Below, piece by piece: positions 6,529 through 13,540 of a DNA stretch of 13,540 nt. Source of the stretch: an uncultured Erysipelotrichaceae bacterium (GTDB taxonomy: Bacteria > Bacillota_I > Bacilli_A > Erysipelotrichales > Coprobacillaceae). The position numbers and the translations under genes were made by a program. The first letter of the stretch is position 1. Each line of letters starts with the position of its first letter. The stretch covers positions 1-13,540 of the forward strand of contig URQL01000028.1 in assembly GCA_900550005.1 (NCBI GenBank), read 5' to 3'. Under the pieces are notes generated by a model, which was not told where the DNA came from, searched no databases, and worked only from the letters and a program-made list of their open reading frames with translations.

Positions 6529-7560
6529 TTATCTATATACGTAGTATTCCATTGGATAAGTCAAGTATTCAAGTTCTTCTAATTGATCTACTGTAACAAC
6601 ACCAGCTGGTGCTCTTAAAACAGTTGGGATTCTGTTTACAATTGTAGCACATGTATGTTCAACTGTAGCTGGTTTTACAACATGGAATTCAGTATCTGGT
6701 TCACCTGTAATTTTCCAATCGCACATATCACCATCATCAGGTCCATAAACTTTACCAATACATTGTGTTTCAATAACTGGTCCTTGGAATGTTTCCGTTG
6801 TAACAACAGCTGCCATACCAATACAATTTCCTTTTGGAATTGTAGCCCCCATTGTATTTGAATATAAATCTGTATCATGGAAATAAGGAACACATTTTTG
6901 AGTTTGAGATTTAATTGTCCATCCCATTTTACTACAAATAGCTTCGTTTGAGTTCCATACATAAGAAGGTTCAATGACTTCTGGATGAGCGATTTGAGCT
7001 TCGAATTCATCAGGAGTTAATCCTACACCATGTGCTTTTGCTAAAGCTAAACCATATTCTTCTACGTTATAAGAAACTGCACCTTCGATTTTTTTAATTG
7101 AGTTACATGATCCAGCAACCATTCCTACCATATTTACCCAGAAAGTATCTTCCATACCAGCACCAACAAATGTGGCTCCATTTTCTTTAGCGATCACATC
7201 AAGCTTATTTGTTAAAGCAGGATTTGTTCCCCATGAATCTGTTGCTTCTTCACAAGTAGTAATAACCGAAATACCTCTTTCTAAGCATTTAACAAAATGA
7301 TCATAGCAATCACTTACTAATGAAAATAATGTCACTACAGCGATATCGGCATCACAATTATCTAATACTTCATCGGCATTATTTGAAATAACAACTCCGG
7401 TTTTCATTCCAAGTCCTGCAAAATCTCCAATATCCATTCCTACAACTTCTGGATTAACATCAATTGCTCCTACAATTTGTGCACCATGTTCATGTAAGTA
7501 GCGAATAATGTATTTTGCCATCTTCCCACATCCATATTGCACAACTTTAATTCTTTCCAT
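6529..7560 (-). CDS. 2,4-diaminopentanoate dehydrogenase-like NAD(P)-dependent oxidoreductase
   Basis: The 343-residue protein begins with a Rossmann fold: IKVVQYGCGKMAKYI (GxGxMA, residues 10-15) and Asp34 at the end of strand 2, suggesting NAD(H) preference. The N-terminal half is of the dihydrodipicolinate reductase type. The C-terminal half (GAVSYNVEEYGLALAKAHGVGLTPDEF and RIPTVLRAPAGVVTVDQL) fits the 2,4-diaminopentanoate dehydrogenase family, whose founding member Ord works in clostridial ornithine fermentation and is about 350 residues. None of the other ornithine genes (orr, oraSE, ortAB) are near, so the true substrate may be a different amino acid or imine. Start: AAGGAG 8 nt before ATG 7560. 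It is read from its own MerR-type promoter, 93 bases after the merR-like gene in the same direction. Confidence 0.75.
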   Translation of the reverse strand: MERIKVVQYGCGKMAKYIIRYLHEHGAQIVGAIDVNPEVVGMDIGDFAGLGMKTGVVISNNADEVLDNCDADIAVVTLFSLVSDCYDHFVKCLERGISVITTCEEATDSWGTNPALTNKLDVIAKENGATFVGAGMEDTFWVNMVGMVAGSCNSIKKIEGAVSYNVEEYGLALAKAHGVGLTPDEFEAQIAHPEVIEPSYVWNSNEAICSKMGWTIKSQTQKCVPYFHDTDLYSNTMGATIPKGNCIGMAAVVTTETFQGPVIETQCIGKVYGPDDGDMCDWKITGEPDTEFHVVKPATVEHTCATIVNRIPTVLRAPAGVVTVDQLEELEYLTYPMEYYVYR

Positions 7561-7602
7561 ATTATCGTCTCCTTTTTGTTTGTTTATTTATCTTACAAAC
7601 AT

Positions 7603-7633
7603 AGTATAAAGTCTAATGTAACAAGAGAGTCAA
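7603..7633 (-). promoter_or_regulatory. MerR-type promoter with 19-bp spacer and operator dyad
   Basis: On the minus strand TTGACT (7633-7628) and TATACT (7608-7603) are good -35 and -10 elements but 19 nt apart. That spacing is characteristic of promoters that MerR-family activators realign. The spacer carries an imperfect dyad centred on 7620 (ACTCT, 11 nt, AGACT; 7 of 10 base pairs match across 7610-7630). The nearest regulator gene encodes a MerR-family protein. Confidence 0.7.
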
Positions 7634-7652
7634 TGGTTATTTTTAAATTTTT

Positions 7653-8492
7653 TTACTTAAATTGAATTGGCACTTGTAAGCGAAAAAACATTTCTCTTTT
7701 ATCACTTTCAAAAATATCTAATTCATAGAGGACTTCACAAATATAATCCCCAACAAGTTCAAAGTTATGCTCCTTACAATACTTTCTTAAACGGATACCG
7801 AATTCGATTTCATCATCAAAATGATCAAGATAAATACAAGCATACATCCCACTATCTAAAGTTTTAACTTCATTCATTAAAGGAAAATAATCATCCACAA
7901 AGATAAAAATTTCATGAGATTCATAATGATCTTTTAAGAAATCCTCTCTTTTCATAAAAGTTCCAACATTACAAAAATAAACTTGGGGCAATTGATGTTT
8001 TAATAGTTGTTCCTTTAAGTCATTTAAAACCATTTCATACCCTTCTAATCCAGATTCATAAAAATTGATTGGTGTATACATTGAATAAATACGTCTAGAA
8101 TCGATATATTCGACAGTGATCATTCCTGGTTTAGGTGATTTACGGTAACGTTCAATCGAATAAATCGTACGATTAATAGCACTTTGTTTCATCTTTAATT
8201 CTTGCATTTCTTCTAAATTTTTTTGTTGTTTTTTTAAAAGGATTGCTTCAATTAAAGTCATATTTTCTTGATCTAGTGTATCTTTAATATCTTGTAAAGA
8301 CATTCCTAATTCTTTCATATAGTTGATCATATTTAAGCGACTGTTTTGATTAATATCATAATAACGGTAATTCGTATTTGGATCAACATAAGCAGGACGG
8401 AGTATTCCTAGTTTATCATATAAACGTAATGCATTAATACTTGTATGATTAATTCGACTCATTTCACCAATGCTTAATCTTTTTGTATTCAT
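7653..8492 (-). CDS. MerR-family regulator with GyrI-like effector domain
   Basis: Residues 6-74 form a MerR winged helix (LSIGEMSRINHTSINALRLYDKLGIL, the NYRYY wing, then ELGMSLQDIKDTL). A helical dimerisation linker follows at about 80-115. The rest (about 120-279) resembles the GyrI-like effector-binding domain of BmrR/BltR-type regulators, ending VGDYICEVLYELDIF and FFRLQVPI. Such proteins bind small, often lipophilic or cationic ligands and activate promoters with 19-bp spacers. AAGGGGA lies 8 nt before ATG 8492. The gene lies upstream of the diaminopentanoate dehydrogenase-like gene, whose promoter has the expected architecture, and a similar dyad lies in its own promoter region. Control of that gene and of itself is therefore inferred. 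The ligand is unknown. Confidence 0.88.
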   Translation of the reverse strand: MNTKRLSIGEMSRINHTSINALRLYDKLGILRPAYVDPNTNYRYYDINQNSRLNMINYMKELGMSLQDIKDTLDQENMTLIEAILLKKQQKNLEEMQELKMKQSAINRTIYSIERYRKSPKPGMITVEYIDSRRIYSMYTPINFYESGLEGYEMVLNDLKEQLLKHQLPQVYFCNVGTFMKREDFLKDHYESHEIFIFVDDYFPLMNEVKTLDSGMYACIYLDHFDDEIEFGIRLRKYCKEHNFELVGDYICEVLYELDIFESDKREMFFRLQVPIQFK

Positions 8493-8513
8493 TTTATCAT
8501 TCCCCTTTTCTTC

Positions 8514-8552
8514 ATTATAGCAAAAAACTCTCGTCCTGTAATAGAGTTTTTT
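8514..8552. promoter_or_regulatory. merR promoter region with perfect 10-bp dyad (candidate operator)
   Basis: TATAAT on the minus strand (8519-8514) is a perfect -10 for merR, with ATTACA (8542-8537) as a 17-nt-spaced -35. AAAAAACTCT (8522-8531) and AGAGTTTTTT (8543-8552) are exact inverted repeats around 11 nt. The inner ACTCT-N11-AGAGT has the same geometry as the dyad at 7610-7630. Because it sits between divergent promoters, an operator is more sensible than a terminator. Confidence 0.6.
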
Positions 8553-8619
8553 ATATTTTCATCTTAACAAATTTCTTTCCAACTTATGGAAAACGATAGA
8601 TTTTAATATTATTTTGCTG

Positions 8620-8625
8620 TTTAAT
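8620..8625 (+). promoter_or_regulatory. Possible -10 element of the deaminase-like gene
   Basis: TTTAAT in the context GCTGTTTAATAAA lies 28 bases before the start and closely resembles the -10 region of the DUF1593 gene. No convincing -35 is visible. Confidence 0.4.
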
Positions 8626-8653
8626 AAAATCAAGAAACTGGAGGAATTAAAAA

Positions 8654-9373
8654 ATGAAATTAATTATTGAAGAAAATGAACAAAAAATGAGTGAAAGTGC
8701 CATGTATATTTTACTTGGTGCCATGATGCAGGATAAAAGAGTGAATATTTCTTTAACTGCTGGAAAATCTCCTATTCATCTTTACCAAATGATGGCCCCT
8801 TTAGTAAAAGATCAAGATAAATTCAAAGATGTTCAATATTATCTTTTTGATGAAGCCCCTTATCAAGATAAACCTCATGGACCAAACTGGGATGAAATGC
8901 AAGAAATCTTTTTTAAAAATGCCAATATTCCTGATGAAAGAATCCATACCACTACACTAGAAAACTGGGCAACTTATGATAATGAAATTGCTAATGCTGG
9001 TGGTATTGATGTCATGTTGATTGGACTTGGTTGGGATGGACATTTTTGTAGTAACTGTCCTCGCTGTACACCTATGGATAGCTATACTTATCCAATGGAT
9101 CGTAAAACAAAAAATGCTGTTAACCCAACTTATCCTGCTAGAGAACATTTACCTATCACTTTAACAATGGGACCAAAAAGTTTAATGAAAGTAAAACATT
9201 TAGTTATGATCGTTACTGGAGAAGAAAAAGCTGAGATTTTAAAACAAGTTCTAGATTCACCAATTAGTGATGAATTACCTGCAACTGTTTTAAAATTGCA
9301 TCCTAACTTTACTGTTATTTGTGATAAGGCTGCTGCTTCTAAACTAAATCTAGAAGACTATAAAAGATTATAA
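8654..9373 (+). CDS. Glucosamine-6-phosphate deaminase-like protein (NagB/YieK type)
   Basis: This 239-residue protein is of the NagB/6-phosphogluconolactonase superfamily, close in length to YieK-type proteins. Residues 35-40 (TAGKSP) form the phosphate-binding loop and FDE (65-67) supplies the ring-opening Asp region. GLGWDGHF (124-131) carries the catalytic Asp128 and His130. The C-terminal half shows ITLTMGPKSLMKVKHLVMIVTGEEKA and LKLHPNFTVICD, as in the family. In NagB the loop goes on with FNEP, where Glu completes the relay; here it reads CSNCPRC, so that Glu is absent and three cysteines appear. Activity on a phosphosugar is likely, but not necessarily GlcN6P deamination. GGAGGA lies 8 nt before ATG 8654. 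It is divergent from merR and followed by a terminator and an RpiR regulator. Confidence 0.8.
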   Translation: MKLIIEENEQKMSESAMYILLGAMMQDKRVNISLTAGKSPIHLYQMMAPLVKDQDKFKDVQYYLFDEAPYQDKPHGPNWDEMQEIFFKNANIPDERIHTTTLENWATYDNEIANAGGIDVMLIGLGWDGHFCSNCPRCTPMDSYTYPMDRKTKNAVNPTYPAREHLPITLTMGPKSLMKVKHLVMIVTGEEKAEILKQVLDSPISDELPATVLKLHPNFTVICDKAAASKLNLEDYKRL

Positions 9374-9377
9374 TTTT

Positions 9378-9401
9378 AAGAAAGCTTTGGCTTTCTTTTT
9401 T
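9378..9401 (+). terminator. Terminator of the deaminase-like gene
   Basis: AAGAAAGC (9378-9385) pairs with GCTTTCTT (9390-9397) around a TTTG loop, ending in TTTTTT. Confidence 0.85.
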
Positions 9402-9411
9402 GAATGTCAAA

Positions 9412-9440
9412 TTGTTTTGTACAGTAAGGTATGTTATACT
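9412..9440 (+). promoter_or_regulatory. Promoter of the RpiR-family regulator
   Basis: TTGTTT (9412-9417) and TATACT (9435-9440) are 17 nt apart, and TGT directly before the -10 makes it an extended -10 promoter. Confidence 0.7.
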
Positions 9441-9463
9441 TATAAAGCAAGGAGATGAACATT

Positions 9464-10246
9464 ATGTTTAACCTAGTCATTATATTATTATCCATCCTTA
9501 ATGATGAAACAAAAAATTCAAATAATTATAAAATCGCTAAATATATCATGGAAAATCTACGTAATTTAGAAGGTTACTCATTAACCGATTTAGCAAAAGC
9601 CTGTTATGTCTCAAACTCAAGTATTTCTCGTTTCTGTCGTGATATTGGATTAAGGGATTTTAATGATTTAAGAAATCAAATTGCTAAATACGCTGTTGAA
9701 TCTTTAAATAACCAAAATAAATTTCATTACGATGGTCAATCTGATTCACTCTTTGCTTCTTATGTAAATAGTGTGATTAACAATTTAAATTACTTTCTTG
9801 AAAAAAATTTAGAAGATCAAATTAATCAATTAGTTAAAGATATTTGCCATTATCAAGAAGTGGCTGCTTTTGGTTATATGCAATCTGCCAATACGGCTTT
9901 TAGTTTACAATTTGATTTACAAACCAGCGGTAAACTCATTTATTCTTGCTATAACACTAAAAATCAAGCAGATTATATTTGTGAAGCTAATGAAACAAAT
10001 TTAATTATTATTTTTTCTGAATCAGGAACTTACTTTGATCGTATCTTTTCAAGAACAAAGCCTTTCAAAGGTCATAATAAACCTAAAATCTATATGATCA
10101 CAGCAAGTCAAACAAACAATGATCCCCTAGTTGATCATTATATTCGTTATAACAGTCACGATGACTATGCTAGTCATCCTTATCCTTTACAACTCATTTC
10201 TGATATGATTTGTATTAAATATGCAAATTTAAAGACAAAAAGGTGA
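9464..10246 (+). CDS. MurR/RpiR-family transcriptional regulator (HTH + SIS)
   Basis: The 260-residue protein has an N-terminal RpiR-type helix-turn-helix (about residues 15-75: IAKYIMENLRNL, SLTDLAKACYVSNSSISRFC, RDFNDLRNQI). A C-terminal SIS sugar-phosphate isomerase-like domain (about 105-240) follows, including VAAFGYMQSANTAF and ETNLIIIFSESGTYF, the SESG being the usual phosphosugar-contacting loop. Such regulators sense phosphorylated sugars. ATG 9464 is chosen because AAGGAG (9449-9454) lies 9 nt upstream; ATG 9455 abuts that site and cannot use it. Neighbours are a phosphosugar deaminase-like gene upstream and a convergent 6-phospho-beta-glucosidase, so control of one or both is plausible but not shown. 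Confidence 0.88.
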   Translation: MFNLVIILLSILNDETKNSNNYKIAKYIMENLRNLEGYSLTDLAKACYVSNSSISRFCRDIGLRDFNDLRNQIAKYAVESLNNQNKFHYDGQSDSLFASYVNSVINNLNYFLEKNLEDQINQLVKDICHYQEVAAFGYMQSANTAFSLQFDLQTSGKLIYSCYNTKNQADYICEANETNLIIIFSESGTYFDRIFSRTKPFKGHNKPKIYMITASQTNNDPLVDHYIRYNSHDDYASHPYPLQLISDMICIKYANLKTKR

Positions 10247-10271
10247 TTACCTAAAGCAATCACCTTATTTT
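10240..10271. terminator. Bidirectional terminator between rpiR-type and bgl genes
   Basis: AAGGTGATT (10240-10248) pairs exactly with AATCACCTT (10258-10266) around 9 nt. An A-run precedes it and a T-run follows, so both converging transcripts can end here. The RpiR gene's TGA is within the left arm. Confidence 0.85.
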
Positions 10272-10274
10272 TAA

Positions 10275-11747
10275 TTATTCAATAACTTCTCCGTTAGATT
10301 GACATACTTTTTGATACCAGTAGAATGAATCTTTTCTACTTCTAGAGAAGTCTCCAGTACCATCATCATGACGATCTACATAAATGAATCCATAACGTTT
10401 AGCGAATTGTCCAGTTCCAGCAGAAACTAAGTCAATTGGTCCCCAAGTTGTATAACCAATTAAAGGTACACCATCTTCAACAGCTTCAGCCATTGCTAAA
10501 ATATGTTGTCTTAAATAATCAATTCTATATGGATCATGAATTGAACCGTCTTCTTCTACTTTATCGTAAGCTCCAAGTCCGTTTTCAACAACCATTAATG
10601 GTGTATGTGGATATCTTTCATGTAATAAGTTTAATGTATATCTTAAACCATCAGGATCGATTTGCCATCCCCAATCACTTGCTTTAACATAAGGGTTTTT
10701 AGCTCCTTTTACCATGTTTCCAGCAGATTCTTCTACGTCTTGAGTAGCAGTAACACAGTTAGAAGCATAGTAAGAGAATGTATACATATCTACCGTACCT
10801 TCTTTAATAATAGCTAAATCTTCATCTGTAATAAATGAAGTATCAATGTTGTTATCTTTGAAATAACGTTTTGCAAATGAAGGGTATTCTCCACGTACTT
10901 GTACGTCACCACATAAGTTATTTAATAAGTTAGCTTGTCTTTGTGCTGCTAACATATCTTTTGGATGACATGTTAATGGATAAACTGTACTATGAGCAAT
11001 CATGTTACCGATCATGAAATCCGGATTGATTTTATGTCCTTCAATAACTGCTAATGCTGAAGCAACAAATTCATTATGTAATGCTTCCCATGTTCTTTGA
11101 GGATTTGATTTTAATTCATTTAATGGGATTCTCTTAGTAGATTTGATATCTTCTTCTTCCATGATACCTAAACCATATAAGTTACCAATTCCACCTTCAC
11201 CCATACAAGCGATATTGATTTCGTTGAATGTTAACCAGTATTTAACATCATCTTTGAATTCTTTGAAACATGTAGTTGCATATTTCACAAACATATCGAT
11301 TACTTTTCTGTTTGAGAATCCCCCGTATGTTGTTACAATGTTCCATGGAATTTCATAGTGACATAAAGTTACAAGTGGTTCCATACCGTATTTATGACAT
11401 TCTGCAAATACAGATTTGTAGAAATCTAATCCTTTTTGATTAGGTTCTTCTTCATCCCCATTTGGGTAGATACGTCCCCAGTTAATAGACATTCTAAATG
11501 TAGTCCATCCCATTTCAGCGAATAATGCAATATCTTCTTTATAGTGTTCATAGTATTTAATGGCATCATGTGAAGGATAAAATGCATTTTCATCAATTTG
11601 TGGTAAGAATGTTCTTGGTGTATTAACATCTCCTCCAAGTAACATATCAGGCACTGATAATTTTTTACCATCAGTTAAATAAGCGCCTTCGAATTGGTTA
11701 GCAGCAGTTGCGCCACCCCATAAGAATCCTTTAGGAAATCTTCCCAT
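10275..11747 (-). CDS. 6-phospho-beta-glucosidase, glycoside hydrolase family 1
   Basis: The 490-residue cytoplasmic enzyme has the family-1 N-terminal signature FPKGFLWGGATAANQFEGA. The acid/base is Glu176 in WLTFNEIN and the nucleophile Glu388 in VVENGLGAYD. The aglycone-side TTWGPIDLVSAGTGQFAKRYGF (431-453) contains the Ser442/Lys450/Tyr452 set typical of enzymes that bind the 6-phosphate. It would split phosphorylated cellobiose, arbutin or salicin into glucose-6-phosphate and an aglycone or glucose. GGAGG lies 8 nt before ATG 11747. Members usually sit next to a beta-glucoside PTS permease; none is here, so the phosphorylated substrate must come from a transporter encoded elsewhere. It is monocistronic with a consensus promoter and a shared terminator. 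Confidence 0.93.
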   Translation of the reverse strand: MGRFPKGFLWGGATAANQFEGAYLTDGKKLSVPDMLLGGDVNTPRTFLPQIDENAFYPSHDAIKYYEHYKEDIALFAEMGWTTFRMSINWGRIYPNGDEEEPNQKGLDFYKSVFAECHKYGMEPLVTLCHYEIPWNIVTTYGGFSNRKVIDMFVKYATTCFKEFKDDVKYWLTFNEINIACMGEGGIGNLYGLGIMEEEDIKSTKRIPLNELKSNPQRTWEALHNEFVASALAVIEGHKINPDFMIGNMIAHSTVYPLTCHPKDMLAAQRQANLLNNLCGDVQVRGEYPSFAKRYFKDNNIDTSFITDEDLAIIKEGTVDMYTFSYYASNCVTATQDVEESAGNMVKGAKNPYVKASDWGWQIDPDGLRYTLNLLHERYPHTPLMVVENGLGAYDKVEEDGSIHDPYRIDYLRQHILAMAEAVEDGVPLIGYTTWGPIDLVSAGTGQFAKRYGFIYVDRHDDGTGDFSRSRKDSFYWYQKVCQSNGEVIE

Positions 11748-11780
11748 TTTTTGTTCCTCCTATTATCAAATTTCTTTTTT

Positions 11781-11809
11781 ATTATACAAAATTTCACTAC
11801 TAAAAACAA
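11781..11809 (-). promoter_or_regulatory. Promoter of the 6-phospho-beta-glucosidase gene
   Basis: On the minus strand TTGTTT (11809-11804) and a perfect TATAAT (11786-11781) are 17 nt apart. AACGGCTTAC (11829-11820) lies 10 nt upstream of the -35 and is shared, with one change, with the leader of the Na/Pi transporter gene. Confidence 0.8.
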
Positions 11810-11852
11810 CTAATATGATGTAAGCCGTTTTAATTTTAGGTTAAATTTTAAT

Positions 11853-11887
11853 AAAAAAAAGAATAACACAAAACGTGTTACTCTTTT
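11853..11887 (-). terminator. Terminator of the Na/Pi cotransporter gene
   Basis: On the minus strand AAAAGAGTAACAC (11887-11875) pairs with GTGTTATTCTTTT (11869-11857), a 13-bp stem with one G-U pair and a 5-nt loop, followed by T residues. The gene's TAA lies in the first arm. Confidence 0.88.
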
Positions 11888-13508
11888 AATGACGAACAAC
11901 AAAATAAGCAATGTTACGAGAATGATCCGCAATTCTTTCAAGATTCGAAAGAATTTCCACAAAAATCAAACCTGCTTCAATTGAACATGTTCCAATGGAC
12001 ATACGACGAATATGTTCTTCTTGATATTGTTTTTGTTGTAAATCAATTTCATTTTCTAATTCATCAAGGGCAACAATATTTTCTTTTTTACCCGATGCAA
12101 ACATTTCAATCGCTTGATCATAAATCGTTAATGTATCCAAAGAAATACGTTTTAACTCTCTTTGTGCTTCATTTGTAAAAGTGATCCTTTGAGCATCTAA
12201 ATTAACTTGTTGTTCTAATATATTAATGATCCGATCACCAATACGTTCAATGTCTGTAATTACTTTAAACAAACCACCAATGGTATTCACTGCTCCAACA
12301 GATAAAGTATACTTGTTTACTTCAACGAGGTATTCTGTAATTTCATGAGAGAGATAATCTATGTATTCTTCTTGATCATAGATGACTTTCTTTTTATTTA
12401 AATTACCAGTATTTACTGCATCCATGACCATATGTAAATTGTCTTGAACCATACAAGCCATACGTGCGATTTCTTCAGTTGAATCAATAACCACAGTTGA
12501 TTCAATGAATTCATTTGAACGACGAATGTATAATAAACGTTTTTTGGTTTCATCAACAAAACCATTTGCATCTTTCACAATGATTTTAGAAAGCTTAACT
12601 AAGCCATCAGAAACAGGTAATAATAGAATCGTTTGGAAACATTTAAACAATGTATCTGCATTTGCGACAAAACGCTTTGCATTCCCTACTCCACTTATTG
12701 CAGAAACCATATTAACTACAGGATGACTTGCAAAAAGAAGGATAATCGAAATTACGATCATTCCTATGATATTAAATAAAGCATGAATAGCAGCCGTTCT
12801 TTTTGCCTCGACATTTGAACTCATCGAAGCCACAACTGCAGGGGTACAAGAACCAATGTTTGCACCTAGAATAAAATAAAGACAACCAAGTAAAGCAACT
12901 AATCCAGAATCTGCAAGTAAAACCAATACTGAAACGGTAACAGAAGAACTTTGTACAATAACTGTTAATACAAATCCTAACAATATCGCAATGATTGGAT
13001 TATCTAAATAAGTAAAAATATGTACAATATCAGGATAATTTTGTAAATTACCCAGTGCACTTGTCATAAAATTAATTCCTAAAAATAAAGCACCAAAACC
13101 AAAGATAATTTCTGCAATTTTTCTAAATGAAGGATTCTTACCAAACATGATCAAAGCAGCACCAATAAAAATGATAAAAGGTGCAATCGCTGTTAATTTT
13201 AAAGATACCAATTGACTTGTGATCGTTGTACCAATATTTGCCCCAAACGTAATCCCTACGGATTGTTCTAATGACATGATCCCAGCATTGACAAAACTAA
13301 CTTCCATTACTGTTGTTGCTCCCGATGATTGGATAATTGCCGTAAACAAGGCACCAAATACAACAGCAACATATTTATTTTTAGTTACTGAATTTAAAAT
13401 TCCTTTTAACTTTTCACCAGCTGTTTTTTGTAAGCTTTCACTCATGAAATTCATTCCAAATAAGAAAAGCGCCAACCCACTAAGCAACTCTGTTAACATA
13501 GCATACAT
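11886..13508 (-). CDS. Na+/phosphate cotransporter family protein with PhoU-like C-terminal domain
   Basis: The 540-residue protein has two Na/Pi cotransporter repeats with paired motifs: QSSGATT (60-66) and GANIGTT (89-95), then QSSSVT (186-191) and GANIGSC (215-221). Around them are about eight membrane segments between residues 5 and 300. The cytoplasmic tail (about 335-540) is helical and PhoU-like, with two repeats of the type ITDIERIGDRI (417-427) and LSNLERIADHSRNIA (520-534). The family (NptA/YjbB-like) moves phosphate with Na+, in YjbB's case outward; direction here is unknown. AAGGAGAG lies 9 nt before ATG 13508. The promoter is beyond the window edge, so co-transcription with an upstream gene is possible. 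Confidence 0.92.
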   Translation of the reverse strand: MYAMLTELLSGLALFLFGMNFMSESLQKTAGEKLKGILNSVTKNKYVAVVFGALFTAIIQSSGATTVMEVSFVNAGIMSLEQSVGITFGANIGTTITSQLVSLKLTAIAPFIIFIGAALIMFGKNPSFRKIAEIIFGFGALFLGINFMTSALGNLQNYPDIVHIFTYLDNPIIAILLGFVLTVIVQSSSVTVSVLVLLADSGLVALLGCLYFILGANIGSCTPAVVASMSSNVEAKRTAAIHALFNIIGMIVISIILLFASHPVVNMVSAISGVGNAKRFVANADTLFKCFQTILLLPVSDGLVKLSKIIVKDANGFVDETKKRLLYIRRSNEFIESTVVIDSTEEIARMACMVQDNLHMVMDAVNTGNLNKKKVIYDQEEYIDYLSHEITEYLVEVNKYTLSVGAVNTIGGLFKVITDIERIGDRIINILEQQVNLDAQRITFTNEAQRELKRISLDTLTIYDQAIEMFASGKKENIVALDELENEIDLQQKQYQEEHIRRMSIGTCSIEAGLIFVEILSNLERIADHSRNIAYFVVRH

Positions 13509-13540
13509 TTTATTAATCTCTCCTTACAACGTAAACCGTT

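Noticed and set aside
6655..6861. Open frames antisense to or out of frame with large genes (for example 6655-6861 plus, 6675-7010 minus, 10436-10687 plus, 12505-12726 plus)
   Set aside because: They lie wholly inside well-supported genes, lack ribosome binding sites and read as low-complexity antisense or shifted translations.
8522..8552. The AAAAAACTCT/AGAGTTTTTT repeat as a Rho-independent terminator
   Set aside because: It lies between two divergent promoters, where no transcript needs ending, and its half-sites match the dyad in the dehydrogenase promoter; an operator fits better, though hairpin formation is possible.
9455..9463. ATG 9455 as the start of the RpiR regulator
   Set aside because: It directly abuts the AAGGAG site with no spacing; ATG 9464 is correctly placed.

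Overview
The window comes from a low-GC, AT-rich Firmicute-type genome. Strong AAGGAG/GGAGG ribosome binding sites sit about 8 nt before most starts, nearly every intact gene has a Rho-independent hairpin with a T-tract, and TGA is a normal stop. The gene mix (GH1 6-phospho-beta-glucosidase, RpiR regulator, Na/Pi cotransporter, MATE pumps, an ISL3 remnant) suggests a gut-type anaerobe, possibly Erysipelotrichia/Coprobacillaceae-like. That placement is an inference from style and content, not from a marker gene.

Left part (1-6300): this is largely a graveyard. It holds the 3' end of an unknown gene with its terminator, a 5' fragment of a GNAT-type acetyltransferase butted against a 3'-truncated moaA, and an intact nucleoside-hydrolase-like (DUF1593) gene. 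Next comes a badly decayed MATE transporter whose missing 5' end is butted against the last 52 codons of an aldo/keto reductase, then an intact second MATE transporter with a TTG start. It ends with two remnants: the N-terminal part of an ISL3-family transposase carrying a nonsense codon, and a small Cys-containing ORF. At both butted junctions, oppositely oriented genes lost the sequence facing each other, which is what single deletions would leave.

Right part (6300-13540): genes here are intact and well spaced. A 2,4-diaminopentanoate-dehydrogenase-like oxidoreductase lies downstream of a MerR-family regulator with a GyrI-like C-terminal domain. The oxidoreductase promoter has the 19-bp spacer typical of MerR-controlled promoters and a dyad inside it. 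A second dyad of the same geometry lies upstream of merR. Divergent from merR is a NagB/YieK-like sugar-phosphate deaminase homologue, followed by an RpiR-family (HTH+SIS) regulator. Convergent with that is a GH1 6-phospho-beta-glucosidase, then a Na/Pi-cotransporter-like protein with a PhoU-like tail.

The deaminase-like protein, RpiR regulator and phospho-beta-glucosidase together suggest phosphosugar use, but no PTS transporter is in the window. I found no tRNA, rRNA, CRISPR array, integrase or defence cassette, and no convincing new multi-gene system. The best leads are the paired MerR-type operators, the two deletion junctions, and the altered active-site loop of the deaminase-like protein.
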